From Zeugodacus cucurbitae (lineage: Eukaryota > Arthropoda > Insecta > Diptera > Tephritidae): a stretch of DNA of 64,000 nucleotides. The notes beneath the pieces are model-generated. The model worked only from the letters and a program-made list of their open reading frames with translations, made no database searches and was not told the origin of the DNA. This document shows positions 1-10,125 of this stretch, one piece after another (the first letter of the stretch is position 1; the number at the start of each line of letters is the position of its first letter). Location of the stretch: positions 9,070,501 through 9,134,500 of the forward strand of contig NC_071672.1 of assembly GCF_028554725.1 (NCBI RefSeq), written 5' to 3'. The translations under genes were made by a program, and so were the position numbers.

Positions 1-498
1 CTTGTCTTGTCTTGACTTGTCTTGTCTTGTCTTGTCTTGTCTTGTCTTGTCTTGTCTTGTCTCGTCTTGTCTTGTCTTGTCTTGTCTTGTCTTGTCTTGT
101 CTTGTCTTGTCTTGTCTTGTCTTGTCTTGTCTTGTCTTGTCTTGTCTTGTCTTGTCTTGTCTTGTCTTGTCTTGTCTTGTCTTGTCTTGTCTTGTCTTGT
201 CTTGTCTTGTCTTGTCTTGTCTTGTCTTGTCTTGTCTTGTCTTGTCTTGTCTTGTCTTGTCTTGTCTTGTCTTGTCTTGTCTTGTCTTGTCTGGTCTTGT
301 CTTGTCTTGTCTTGTCTTGTTTTGTCTTGTCATGTCTCGTCTTGTCTTGTCTTGTCGTGTCTTGTCTTGTCTTGCCTTGCCTTGTCTTGTCTTGTCTTGT
401 CTTGTCTTGTCTTGTCTTGTCTTGTCTTGTCTTGTCTTGTCTTGTCTTGTCTTGTCTTGTCTTGTCTTGTCTTGTTTTGTCTTGTCATGTCTTCTCTT
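1..498. repeat. Pentamer array, CTCGT/CTGGT module
   Basis: CTTGA lies at 11 and CTCGT at 61, followed by a pure run of 45 units (66-290). Then come CTGGT (291), TTTGT (321), CATGT (331), CTCGT (336), CGTGT (356) and a CTTGC pair (371, 376), and a second run ends in TTTGT-1-CATGT before the hybrid island. The same order occurs at 23.2-24.2 kb and 31.7-32.7 kb. Confidence 0.9.
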
Positions 499-532
499 CT
501 TAATTAGTTTAGAAACAAATCAAACACAATTG
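499..532. repeat. AT-rich island, hybrid type H
   Basis: The left half is B (TTAATTAG, TTTAGAAAC) and the right half is A (CAAACACAATTG). The switch falls inside the shared AAACAAAT stretch. It is preceded by CATGT and two CTTCT, as B islands are, and followed by TTGTCCTG, as left-hand A islands are. Confidence 0.9.
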
Positions 533-956
533 TCCTGTCTTGTCTTGTCTTGTCTTGTCTTGTCTTGTCTTGTCTTGTCTTGTCTTGTCTTGTCTTGTCT
601 TGTCTTGTCTTGTCTTGTCTTGTCTTGTTTTGTCTTGTCTTGTCTTGTCTTGTCGTATCTTGTCTTGTCTTGTCTTGTCTCGTCTTGTCTTGTCTTGTTT
701 TGTCTTGTCTTGTCTTGTCTTGTCGTATCTTGTCTTGTCTTGTCATGTCTTGTCTTGTCTTGTCTTGTCTTGTCTTGTCTTGTCTTGTCTTGTCTTGTCA
801 TGTCTTGTCTTGTCTTGACTTGTCTTGTCTTGTCTTGTCATGTCTTGTCTTGTCATGTCTTGTCTTGTCTTGTCTTGTCTTGTCTTGTCTTGTCTTGTTT
901 TGTCTTGTCATGTCTTGTCTTGTCTTGACTTGTCTTGTCTTGTCTTGTCTTATCTT
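533..956. repeat. Pentamer array, CGTAT cassettes
   Basis: Starts with CCTGT, then a pure run and two TTTGT-4-CGTAT cassettes (first TTTGT 629, CGTAT 654). Several CATGT and two CTTGA units follow. It ends with the standard A leader: TTTGT-1-CATGT-2-CTTGA-4-CTTAT. Confidence 0.88.
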
Positions 957-990
957 CTTAATTAATTTAAAAACAAATCAAACACAATTG
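957..990. repeat. AT-rich island, type A
   Basis: Solo A island with a CTTAT, CTTCT approach and a TTGTCCTG exit. It is the left landmark of the 2.6-kb block whose second copy begins with the A island at 13894. Confidence 0.93.
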
Positions 991-3574
991 TCCTGTCTTG
1001 TCTTGTCATGTCTTGTCTTGTCTTGTCTTGTCTTGTCTTGTCTTGTCTTGTCTTGTCTTGTCTTGTCTTGTCTTGTCTTGTCTTGTCTTGTCTTGTCTTG
1101 TCGTATCTTGTCTTGTCTTGTCTTGTCTTGTCTGGTCTTGTCTTGTCTTGTCATGTCTTGTCTTGTCTTGTCTTGTCTTGTCTTGTCTTGTCTTGTCTTG
1201 TCTTGTCTTGTCTTGTCTTGTATTGTTTTGTCATGTCTTGTCTTGTCGTATCTTGTCTTGTCTTATCTTGTCTTGTCATGTCTTGTCTTGTCGTATCTTG
1301 TCTTGTCTTGTCTTGTCTTATCTGGTCTTGTCGTGTCTTGTCATGTCTTGTCTTGTCTTGTCTTGTCTTGTCTTGTCTTGTCTTGTCTTGTCTTGTCATG
1401 TCTTGTCTTGTCTGGTCTTGTCTTGTCTTGTCATGTCTTGTCTTGTCTTGTCTTGTCTTGTCTTGTCTTGTCTTGTCTTGTTTTGTCATGTCTTGTCTTG
1501 TCTTGACTTGACTTGTCTTGTCTTGTCTTGTCTTGTCTTGCCTTGTCTTGTCTTGTCTTGTCTTGTCTTGTCTTGTCTTGTCTTGTCTTGTCTTGTCTTG
1601 TCTTGTCTTGTCTTGTCTTGTCTTGTCTTGTCTTGTCTTGTCTTGTCTTGTCTTGTCTTGTCTTGTCTTGTCTTGTCTTGTCTTGTCTTGTCTTGTCATG
1701 TCTTGTCTTGTCTGGTCTTGTCTTGTCTTGTCATGTCTTGTCTTGTCTTGTCTTGTCTTGTCTTGTCTTGTCTTGTCTTGTTTTGTCATGTCTTGTCTTG
1801 TCTTGACTTGACTTGTCTTGTCTTGTCTTGTCTTGTCTTGTCTTGTCTTGTCTTGTCTTGTCTTGTCTTGTCTTGTCTTGTCTTGTCATGTCTTGTCTTG
1901 TCGTATCTTGTCTTGTCTTGTCTTGTCTTGTCATGTCTTGTCTTGTCGTATCTTGTCTTGTCTTGTCTTGTCTTATCTGGTCTTGTCGTGTCTTGTCATG
2001 TCTTGTCTTGTCTTGTCTTGTCTTGTCTTGTCTTGTCTTGTCTTGTCTGGTCTTGTTTTGTCTTGTCATGTCTTGTCTTGTCTCGACTTGTCTTGTCTTG
2101 TCTTCTCTTGTCTTATCTTGTCTTGTCTTGTCTTGTCTTGTCTTGTTTTGTCTTGTCATGTCTTGTCTTGTCTTGACTTGTCTTGTCTTGTCTTGTCTTG
2201 TCTTGTCTTGTCTTGTCTTGTCTTGTCTTGTCTTGTCTTGTCTTGTCTTGTCTTGTCTTGTCTTGTCTTGTCATGTCTTGTCTTGTCGTATCTTGTCTTG
2301 TCTTGTCTTGTCTTGTCATGTCTTGTCTTGTCGTATCTTGTCTTGTCTTGTCTTGTCTTATCTGGTCTTGTCTTGTCTTGTCTTATCTGGTCTTGTCTTG
2401 TCTTGTCATGTCTTGTCTTGTCTTGTCTTGTCTTGTCTTGTCTTGTCATGTCTTGTCATGTCTTGTCTGGTCTTGTCTTGTCATGTCTTGTCTTGTCTTG
2501 TATTGTCTTGTCATGTCTTGTCTTGTCGTATCTTGTCTTGTCTTGTCTTGTCTTGTCTTGTCTTGTCTTGTCTTGTCGTATCTTGTCTTGTCTTGTCTTG
2601 TCTTGTCATGTCTTGTCTTGTCGTATCTTGTCTTGTCTTGTCTTGTCTTGTCTTGTCTTGTCTTGTTTTGTCTTGTCATGTCTTGTCTTGTCTTGACTTG
2701 TCTTGTCTTGTCCTGTCTTGTCTTGTCTTGTCTTGTCTTGTCTTGTCTTGTCTTGTCTTGTCTTGTCTTGTCTTGTCTTGTCTTGTCTTGTCTTGTCATG
2801 TCTTGTCTTGTCGTATCTTGTCTTGTCTTGTCTTGTCTTGTCATGTCTTGTCTTGTCGTATCTTGTCTTGTCTTGTCTTGTCTTATCTGGTCTTGTCTTG
2901 TCTTGTCTTATCTGGTCTTGTCTTGTCTTGTCATGTCTTGTCTTGTCTTGTCTTGTCTTGTCTTGTCTTGTCATGTCTTGTCATGTCTTGTCTGGTCTTG
3001 TCTTGTCATGTCTTGTCTTGTCTTGTATTGTCTTGTCATGTCTTGTCTTGTCGTATCTTGTCTTGTCTTGTCTTGTCTTATCTGGTCTTGTCTTGTCTTG
3101 TCATGTCTTGTCTTGTCTTGTCTTGTCTTGTCTTGTCTTGTCTTGTCATGTCTTGTCTTGTCTTGTATTGTCTTGTCATGTCTTGTCTTGTCGTATCTTG
3201 TCTTGTCTTGTCTTGTCTTGTCTTGTCTTGTCTTGTCGTATCTTGTCTTGTCTTGTCTTGTCTTGTCATGTCTTGTCTTGTCGTATCTTGTCTTGTCTTG
3301 TCTTGTCTTGTCTGGTCTTGTCTTGTCTTGTCATGTCTTGTCTTGTCATGTCTTGTCTTGTCTTGTCTTGTCTTGTCTTGTCTTGTCTTGTTTTGTCTTG
3401 TCTTGTCTTGTCTTGTCGTATCTTGTCTTGTCTTGTCTTGTCTTGTCTGGTCTTGTCTTGTCTTGTCATGTCTTGTCTTGTCATGTCTTGTCTTGTCTTG
3501 TCTTGTCTTGTCTTGTCTTGTCTTGTCTTGTCTTGTCTTGTCTTGTCTTGTTTTGTCTAGTCATGTCTTCTCTT
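991..3574. repeat. Pentamer array, 2.6-kb variant-rich block
   Basis: No island in 2.58 kb. Landmarks in order: CGTAT-5-CTGGT, an ATTGT then TTTGT pair near 1221, CGTAT-4-CTTAT then CTGGT (1292-1326), CTTGA doublets near 1503 and 1803, a pure run between them, a CTCGA cassette near 2082, then repeated CATGT-2-CGTAT-5 words with CTTAT-CTGGT pairs and ATTGT. It matches 13928-16360 in order; those two copies differ by 151 bp between flanking islands. Confidence 0.88.
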
Positions 3575-3606
3575 CTTAATTAGTTTAGAAACAAATAAAA
3601 TAAATG
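3575..3606. repeat. AT-rich island, type B (solo)
   Basis: Preceded by TTTGT, CTAGT, CATGT and two CTTCT, the approach used by 16 solo B islands. It starts the chain B, C, C, A-B, B seen again from 18861, 27927 and 38482. Confidence 0.93.
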
Positions 3607-3995
3607 TCTTGTCTTGTCTTGTCTTGTCTTGTCTTATCTTGTCTTGTCTTGTCTTGTCTTGTCATGTCTTGTCTTGTCTGGTCTTGTCTTGTCTTGTCTT
3701 GTCTTGTCTTGTCTTGTCTTGTCTTGTCTTGTCTTGTCTTGTCTTGTCTTGTCTTGTCTTGTCTTGTCTTGTCTTGTCTTGTCTTGTCTTGTCTTGTCTT
3801 GTCTTGTCTTGTCTTGTCTTGTCTTGTCTTGTCTTGTCTTGTCTTGTCTTGTCTTGTCTTGTCTTGTCTTGTCTTGTCTTGTCTTGTCTTGTCTTGTCTT
3901 GTCTTGTCTTGTCTTGTCTTGTCTTGTCTTGTCTTGTCTTGTCTTGTCTTGTCTTGTCTTGTCTTGTCTTGTCTTGTCTTGTCTTGTCTTCTCTT
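3607..3995. repeat. Pentamer array with 61-unit pure run
   Basis: Only CTTAT, CATGT and CTGGT (3678) break the pattern before an uninterrupted CTTGT run of 305 bp (3683-3987). The same slot holds 52, 51, 23 and 24 units in the copies near 16.5, 19.1, 28.1 and 38.7 kb. Confidence 0.92.
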
Positions 3996-4120
3996 CTTAA
4001 TAAATGTCTTGTCTTGTCTTGGCATGTCTTGTCTTGTCTGGTCTTGTCTTGTCTTGTCATGTCTTGTTTTGTCTTGTCATGTCTTCTCTTCTTAATAATG
4101 TCTTCTCTTCTTAATAAATG
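3996..4120. repeat. AT-rich islands, type C module (single plus double)
   Basis: CTTAATAAATG at 3996-4006, then the double element CTTAATAATG (4091) and CTTAATAAATG (4110-4120). Between them lie CTTGG, CATGT, CTGGT, CATGT, TTTGT and CATGT. The two CTTAATAAATG elements start 114 bp apart. Confidence 0.92.
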
Positions 4121-5144
4121 TCTTGTCTTGTCTTGGCATGTCTTGTCTTGTCTGGTCTTGTCTTGTCTTGTCATGTCATGTCTTGTCTTGTCTTGTCTTG
4201 TCTTGTCTTGTCTTGTCTTGTCTTGTTTTGTCTTGTCATGTCTTGCCTTGTCTTGACTTGTCTTGTCTTGTCTTGTCTTGTCTTGTCTTGTCTTGTCTTG
4301 TCTTGTCTTGTCTTGTCTTGTCTTGTCGTATCTTGTCTTGTCTTGTCTTGTCTTGTCATGTCTTGTCTTGTCGTATCTTGTCTTGTCTTGTCTTGTCTTA
4401 TCTGGTCTTGTCGTGTCTTGTCATGTCTTGTCTTGTCTTGTCTTGTCTTGTCTTGTCTTGTCTTGTCTTGTCTTGTCTTGTCTTGTCTTGTCTTGTCTTG
4501 TCTTGTCTTGTCTTGTCTTGTCTTGTCTTGTCTTGTCTTGTCTTGTCTTGTCTTGTCTTGTCTCGTCTTGTCTTGTCTTGTCTTGTCTTGTCTTGTCTTG
4601 TCTTGTCTTGTCTTGTCTTGTCTTGTCTTGTCTTGTCTTGTCTTGTCTTGTCTTGTCTTGTCTTGTCTTGTCTTGTCTTGTCTTGTCTTGTCTTGTCTTG
4701 TCTTGTCTTGTCTTGTCTTGTCTTGTCTTGTCTTGTCTTGTCTTGTCTTGTCTTGTCTTGTCTTGTCTTGTCTTGTCTTGTCTTGTCTTGTCTTGTCTTG
4801 TCTTGTCTTGTCTTGTCTTGTCTTGTCTTGTCTTGTCTTGTCTTGTCTTGTCTTGTCTTGTCTTGTCTTGTCTTGTCTTGTCTGGTCTTGTCTTGTCTTG
4901 TCTTGTTTTGTCTTGTCATGTCTCGTCTTGTCTTGTCTTGTCGTGTCTTGTCTTGTCTTGCCTTGTCTTGTCTTGTCTTGTCTTGTCTTGTCTTGTCTTG
5001 TCTTGTCTTGTCTTGTCTTGTCTTGTCTTGTCTTGTCTTGTCTTGTCTTGTCTTGTCATGTCTTGTCTTGTCGTATCTTGTCTTGTCTTTTCTTCTCTGG
5101 CCTTGTCTTGTCTTGTCTTGTCGTGTCGTGTTTTGTCTTATCTG
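4121..5144. repeat. Pentamer array, long post-C module
   Basis: Order: CTTGG, CTGGT, TTTGT, CTTGC, CTTGA, two CGTAT, CTTAT-CTGGT, CGTGT, run, CTCGT (4562), 63-unit run, CTGGT (4882), TTTGT, CATGT, CTCGT, CGTGT, CTTGC, run, CATGT-2-CGTAT. Then comes the rare triplet CTTTT, CTTCT, CTGGC and two CGTGT before an A island. Related copies begin near 10.1, 28.3, 38.9, 40.9 and 42.7 kb. Confidence 0.88.
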
Positions 5145-5259
5145 CTTAATTAATTTAAAAACAAATCAAACACAATTGTCCTGTCTTGTCTTGTCATGTC
5201 TTGTCTTGCCTTGTCTTGTCTTCTCTTCTTAATTAGTTTAGAAACAAATAAAATAAATG
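5145..5259. repeat. A-B island composite
   Basis: A at 5145-5178 and B at 5228-5259, starts 83 bp apart. The 49-bp spacer carries CCTGT, CATGT and CTTGC. The A is entered through CTTAT, then TCTG, rather than CTTAT, CTTCT. Confidence 0.94.
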
Positions 5260-5928
5260 TCTTGTCTTGTCTTGTCTTGTCTTGTCTTGTCTTGTCTTGT
5301 CATGTCTTGTCTTGTCGTATCTTGTCTTGTCTTGTCTTGTCTTATCTGGTCTTGTCTTGTCTTGTCATGTCTTGCCTTGTCTTGTCTTGTCTTGTCTTGT
5401 CTTGTCTTGTCATGTCTTGTCATGTCTTGTCTGGTCTTGTCTTGTCATGTCTTGTCTTGTCTTGTATTGTCTTGTCATGTCTTGTCTGGTCTTGTCTTGT
5501 CTTGTCTTGTCATGTCTTGTCTTGTCGTATCTTGTCTTGTCTTGTCTTGTCTTGTCATGTCTTGTCTTGTCGTATCTTGTCTTGTCTTGTCTTGTCTTGT
5601 CTGGTCTTGTCTTGTCGTATCTTGTCTTGTCTTGTCTTGTCTTGTCTGGTCTTGTCTTGTCTTGTCATGTCTTGTCTTGTCATGTCTTGTCTTGTCTTGT
5701 CTTGTCTTGTCTTGTCTTGTCTTGTTTTGTCTTGTCTTGTCTTGTCTTGTCGTATCTTGTCTTGTCTTGTCTTGTCTTGTCTGGTCTTGTCTTGTCTTGT
5801 CATGTCTTGTCTTGTCATGTCTTGTCTTGTCTTGTCTTGTCTTGTCTTGTCTTGTCTTGTCTTGTCTTGTCTTGTCTTGTCTTGTCTTGTCTTGTCTTGT
5901 CTTGTTTTGTCTAGTCATGTCTTCTCTT
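5260..5928. repeat. Pentamer array, dense CATGT/CGTAT words
   Basis: Variant-dense: CATGT-2-CGTAT, CTTAT-CTGGT, ATTGT, several CGTAT-5-CTGGT and TTTGT-4-CGTAT words, then a pure run to TTTGT and CTAGT. It resembles 20151-20959. Confidence 0.88.
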
Positions 5929-5960
5929 CTTAATTAGTTTAGAAACAAATAAAATAAATG
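5929..5960. repeat. AT-rich island, type B (solo)
   Basis: CTAGT-preceded B. The array after it opens with three consecutive CTTGA units, as after the B islands at 20960 and 29686. Confidence 0.93.
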
Positions 5961-7214
5961 TCTTGTCTTGTCTTGTCTTGTCTTGTCTTGTCTTGTCTTG
6001 TCTTGTCTTGTCTTGTCTTGTCTTGACTTGACTTGACTTGTCTTGTCTTGTCTTGTCTTGTCTTGCCTTGTCTTGTCTTGTCTTGTCTTGTCTTGTCTTG
6101 TCTTGTCTTGTCTTGTCTTGTCTTGTCTTGTCTTGTCTTGTCTTGTCTTGTCTTGTCTTGTCTTGTCTTGTCTTGTCTTGTCTTGTCTTGTCTTGTCTTG
6201 TCTTGTCTTGTCTTTACTTGTCTTGTTTTGTCATGTCTTGTCTTGTCTGGTCTTGTCTTGTCTTGTCATGTCTTGTCTTGTCTTGTCTTGTCTTGTCTTG
6301 TCTTGTCTTGTCTTGTCTTGTCTTGTTTTGTCATGTCTTGTCTTGACTTGACTTGTCTTGTCTTGTCTTGTCTTGTCTTGTCTTGTCTTGTCTTGTCTTG
6401 TCTTGTCTTGTCTTGTCTTGTCTTGTCTTGTCATGTCTTGTCTTGTCTTGTCTTGTCTTGTCTTGTCTTGTCTTGTCTTGTCTTGTCTTGTCTTGTCTTG
6501 TCTTGTCTTGTCTTGTCTTGTCTTGTCTTGTCTTGTCTTGTCTTGTCTTGTCTTGTCTTGTCTTGTCTTGTCTTGTCTTGTCTTGTCTTGTCATGTCTTG
6601 TCTTGTCTTGTCTTGTCTTGTCTTGTCTTGTCATGTCTTGTCTTGTCTTGTCTTGTCTTGTCTTGTCTTATCTTGTCTTGTCTTGTCTTGTCTTGTCTTG
6701 TCTTGTCTTGTCTTGTCTTGTCTTGTCTTGTCTTGTCTTGTCTTGTCATGTCTTGTCTTGTCGTATCTTGTCTTGTCTTGTCTTGTCTTGTCATGTCTTG
6801 TCTTGTCGTATCTTGTCTTGTCTTGTCTTGTCTTGTCATGTCTTGTCTTGTCGTATCTTGTCTTGTCTTGTCTTGTCTTATCTGGTCTTGTCTTGTCTTG
6901 TCTTGTCTTGTCTTGTCTTGTCTTGTCTTGTCTTGTCTTGTCTTGTCTTGTCTTGTCTTGTCTTGTCTTGTCTTGTCTTGTCTTGTCTTGTCTTGTCTTG
7001 TCTTGTCTTGTCTTGTCTTGTTTTGTCTTGTCTTGTCTTGTCTTGTCGTATCTTGTCTTGTCTTGTCTTGTCTTGTCTTGTCTTGTCTTGTCGTATCTTG
7101 TCTTGTCTTGTCATGTCTTGTCTTGTCTTGTCTTGTCTTGTCTTGTCTTGTCTTGTTTTGTCTTGTCATGTCTTGTCTTGTCTTGACTTGTCTTGTCTTG
7201 TCTTGTCTTATCTT
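5961..7214. repeat. Pentamer array, CTTGA-triplet and CTTTA module
   Basis: Three CTTGA in a row (about 6023-6037), CTTGC, a pure run and the rare unit CTTTA (6212-6216). Then TTTGT, CATGT, CTGGT and a CTTGA doublet near 6345, long runs with isolated CATGT, three CATGT-2-CGTAT words, another run, two CGTAT and the standard A leader. Confidence 0.88.
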
Positions 7215-7248
7215 CTTAATTAATTTAAAAACAAATCAAACACAATTG
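7215..7248. repeat. AT-rich island, type A
   Basis: Solo A with the TTTGT-1-CATGT-2-CTTGA-4-CTTAT leader. The next A follows 283 bp later. The 249-bp array between holds TTTGT-4-CGTAT-5-CTGGT-3-CATGT-2-CATGT. Confidence 0.93.
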
Positions 7249-7497
7249 TCCTGTCTTGTCTTGTCTTGTCTTGTCTTGTCTTGTCTTGTCTTGTCTTGTC
7301 TTGTTTTGTCTTGTCTTGTCTTGTCTTGTCGTATCTTGTCTTGTCTTGTCTTGTCTTGTCTGGTCTTGTCTTGTCTTGTCATGTCTTGTCTTGTCATGTC
7401 TTGTCTTGTCTTGTCTTGTCTTGTCTTGTCTTGTCTTGTTTTGTCTTGTCATGTCTTGTCTTGTCTTGACTTGTCTTGTCTTGTCTTGTCTTATCTT

Positions 7498-7531
7498 CTT
7501 AATTAATTTAAAAACAAATCAAACACAATTG
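7498..7531. repeat. AT-rich island, type A
   Basis: Second of two closely spaced A islands, again with the CTTGA-4-CTTAT leader and a TTGTCCTG exit. The A pair at 33083 and 33371 is a likely counterpart (288 bp apart). Confidence 0.92.
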
Positions 7532-8665
7532 TCCTGTCTTGTCTTGTCATGTCTTGTCTTGTCTTGTCTTGTCTTGTCTTGTCTTGTCTTGTCTTGTCTT
7601 GTCTTGTCTTGTCTTGTCTTGTCTTGTCTTGTCTTGTCTTGTCTTGTCTTGTCTTGTCTTGTCTTGTCTTGTCGTATCTTGTCTTGTCTTGTCTTGTCTT
7701 GTCTGGTCTTGTCTTGTCTTGTCATGTCTTGTCTTGTCTTGTCTTGTCTTGTCTTGTCTTGTCTTGTCTTGTCTTGTCTTGTCTTGTCTTGTCATGTCTT
7801 GTCTTGTCTGGTCTTGTCTTGTCTTGTCATGTCTTGTCTTGTCTTGTCTTGTCTTGTCTTGTCTTGTCTTGTCTTGTTTTGTCATGTCTTGTCTTGTCTT
7901 GACTTGACTTGTCTTGTCTTGTCTTGTCTTGTCTTGCCTTGTCTTGTCTTGTCTTGTCTTGTCTTGTCTTGTCTTGTCTTGTCTTGTCTTGTCTTGTCTT
8001 GTCTTGTCTTGTCTTGTCTTGTCTTGTCTTGTCTTGTCTTGTCTTGTTTTGTCATGTCTTGTCTTGTCTTGACTTGACTTGTCTTGTCTTGTCTTGTCTT
8101 GTCTTGTCTTGTCTTGTCTTGTCTTGTCTTGTCTTGTTATGTCTTGTCTTGTCGTATCTTGTCTTGTCTTGTCTTGTCTTGTCATGTCTTGTCTTGTCGT
8201 ATCTTGTCTTGTCTTGTCTTGTCTTATCTGGTCTTGTCGTGTCTTGTCATGTCTTGTCTTGTCTTGTCTTGTCTTGCCTTGTCTTGTCTTGTCTTGTCTT
8301 GTCTGGTCTTGTTTTGTCTTGTCATGTCTTGTCTTGTCTCGACTTGTCTTGTCTTGTCTTCTCTTGTCTTATCTTGTCTTGTCTTGTCTTGTCTTGTCTT
8401 GTCTTGTCTTGTTTTGTCTTGTCATGTCTCGTCTTGTCTTGTCTTGTCTTGTCGTGTCTTGTCTTGTCTTGCCTTGTCTTGTCTTGTCTTGTCTTGTCTT
8501 GTCTTGTCTTGTCTTGTCTTGTCTTGTCTTGTCTTGTCTTGTCTTGTCTTGTCTTGTCTTGTCTTGTCTTGTCTTCTCATGTCTTGTCTTGTCGTATCTT
8601 GTCTTGTCTTTTCTTCTCTGGCCTTGTCTTGTCTTGTCTTGTCGTGTCGTGTCTTGTCTTATCTG
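7532..8665. repeat. Pentamer array with CTCGA cassette
   Basis: Run, CGTAT-5-CTGGT, CATGT words, CTTGA doublets near 7901 and 8071, and an isolated TATGT near 8136. Two CGTAT, CTTAT-CTGGT, CGTGT, CTGGT, TTTGT and the CTCGA cassette (about 8303-8370) follow. It ends in CTTCT-CATGT, CGTAT, the CTTTT, CTTCT, CTGGC triplet and two CGTGT. Confidence 0.87.
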
Positions 8666-8780
8666 CTTAATTAATTTAAAAACAAATCAAACACAATTGT
8701 CCTGTCTTGTCTTGTCATGTCTTGTCTTGCCTTGTCTTGTCTTCTCTTCTTAATTAGTTTAGAAACAAATAAAATAAATG
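8666..8780. repeat. A-B island composite
   Basis: A at 8666-8699, B at 8749-8780; 83-bp start spacing kept. The approach to A is the CTGGC and double-CGTGT leader. Confidence 0.94.
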
Positions 8781-9189
8781 TCTTGTCTTGTCTTGTCTTG
8801 TCTTGTCTTGTCTTGTCATGTCTTGTCTTGTCGTATCTTGTCTTGTCTTGTCTTGTCTTATCTGGTCTTGTCTTGTCTTGTCATGTCTTGTCTTGTCTTG
8901 TCTTGTCTTGTCTTGTCTTGTCATGTCTTGTCATGTCTTGTCATGTCTTGTCTGGTCTTGTCTTGTCATGTCTTGTCTTGTCTTGTATTGTCTTGTCATG
9001 TCTTGTCTGGTCTTGTCTTGTCTTGTCTTGTCATGTCTTGTCTTGTCGTATCTTGTCTTGTCTTGTCTTGTCTTGTCATGTCTTGTCTTGTCGTATCTTG
9101 TCTTGTCTTGTCTTGTCTTGTCTGGTCTTGTCTTGTCTTGTCTTGTCTTGTCTTGTCTTGTCTTGTTTTGTCTAGTCATGTCTTCTCTT
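8781..9189. repeat. Pentamer array, CATGT/ATTGT words
   Basis: CATGT-2-CGTAT, CTTAT-CTGGT, three CATGT in close succession, ATTGT, two further CGTAT and CTGGT, then TTTGT and CTAGT. It looks like a shortened 5260-5928. Confidence 0.87.
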
Positions 9190-9221
9190 CTTAATTAGTT
9201 TAGAAACAAATAAAATAAATG
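9190..9221. repeat. AT-rich island, type B (solo)
   Basis: CTAGT-preceded B. The 204 bp after it carry one TTTGT-4-CGTAT-5-CTGGT-3-CATGT-2-CATGT word and lead straight to another CTAGT and the B at 9426. Confidence 0.93.
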
Positions 9222-9425
9222 TCTTGTCTTGTCTTGTCTTGTCTTGTCTTGTCTTGTCTTGTCTTGTCTTGTCTTGTCTTGTTTTGTCTTGTCTTGTCTT
9301 GTCTTGTCGTATCTTGTCTTGTCTTGTCTTGTCTTGTCTGGTCTTGTCTTGTCTTGTCATGTCTTGTCTTGTCATGTCTTGTCTTGTCTTGTCTTGTCTT
9401 GTTTTGTCTAGTCATGTCTTCTCTT

Positions 9426-10125
9426 CTTAATTAGTTTAGAAACAAATAAAATAAATGTCTTGTCTTGTCTTGTCTTGTCTTGTCTTGTCTTGTCTTGTCT
9501 TGTCTTCTCTTCTTAATAATGTCTTCTCTTCTTAATAAATGTCTTGTCTTGTCTTGGCATGTCTTGTCTTGTCTGGTCTTGTCTTGTCTTGTCATGTCTT
9601 GTTTTGTCTTGTCATGTCTTCTCTTCTTAATAATGTCTTCTCTTCTTAATAAATGTCTTGTCTTGTCTTGGCATGTCTTGTCTTGTCTTGTCTTGTCTTG
9701 TCTTGTCTTGTCTTGTCTTGTTTTGTCTAGTCATGTCTTCTCTTCTTAATTAGTTTAGAAACAAATAAAATAAATGTCTTGTCTTGTCTTGTCTTGTCTT
9801 GTCTTGTCTTGTCTTGTCTTGTCTTGTCTTGTCTTGTCTTGTTTTGTCTAGTCATGTCTTCTCTTCTTAATTAGTTTAGAAACAAATAAAATAAATGTCT
9901 TGTCTTGTCTTGTCTTGTCTTGTCTTGTCTTGTCTTGTCTTGTCTTGTCTTGTCTTGTCTTGTCTTGTCTTGTCTTCTCTTCTTAATAATGTCTTCTCTT
10001 CTTAATAAATGTCTTGTCTTGTCTTGGCATGTCTTGTCTTGTCTGGTCTTGTCTTGTCTTGTCATGTCTTGTTTTGTCTTGTCATGTCTTCTCTTCTTAA
10101 TAATGTCTTCTCTTCTTAATAAATG
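9426..10125. repeat. Island-dense cluster B-C-C-B-B-C-C
   Basis: Seven island loci in 700 bp: B 9426-9457, C 9512-9541, C 9626-9655, B 9745-9776, B 9866-9897, C 9982-10011 and C 10096-10125. Both C-C pairs have starts 114 bp apart. This looks like a local duplication of a B-C-C unit (C loci repeat at 470 bp). The same B-C-C order stands alone at 40632-40871. Arrays between islands are under 90 bp. Confidence 0.93.

Noticed and set aside
957..990. Promoter or TATA-like element in the AT-rich islands
   Set aside because: The island recurs 64 times in one orientation with no gene or start signal downstream; AT-richness alone is not evidence.
957..990. Yeast-type replication origin consensus in island A
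   Set aside because: The best stretch on the minus strand misses two positions of the 11-bp ARS core, and the organism is unknown.
3575..3606. Transposon or retroelement remnant as source of the islands
   Set aside because: Islands are only 32-34 bp, with no terminal repeats, target-site duplication or coding remnant. An origin from an element is possible but nothing in the sequence supports it.
9426..10125. CRISPR-like array (short repeats with regular spacing)
   Set aside because: The sequences between islands are the same pentamer satellite rather than unique spacers, spacing varies, and no cas-like gene is present.
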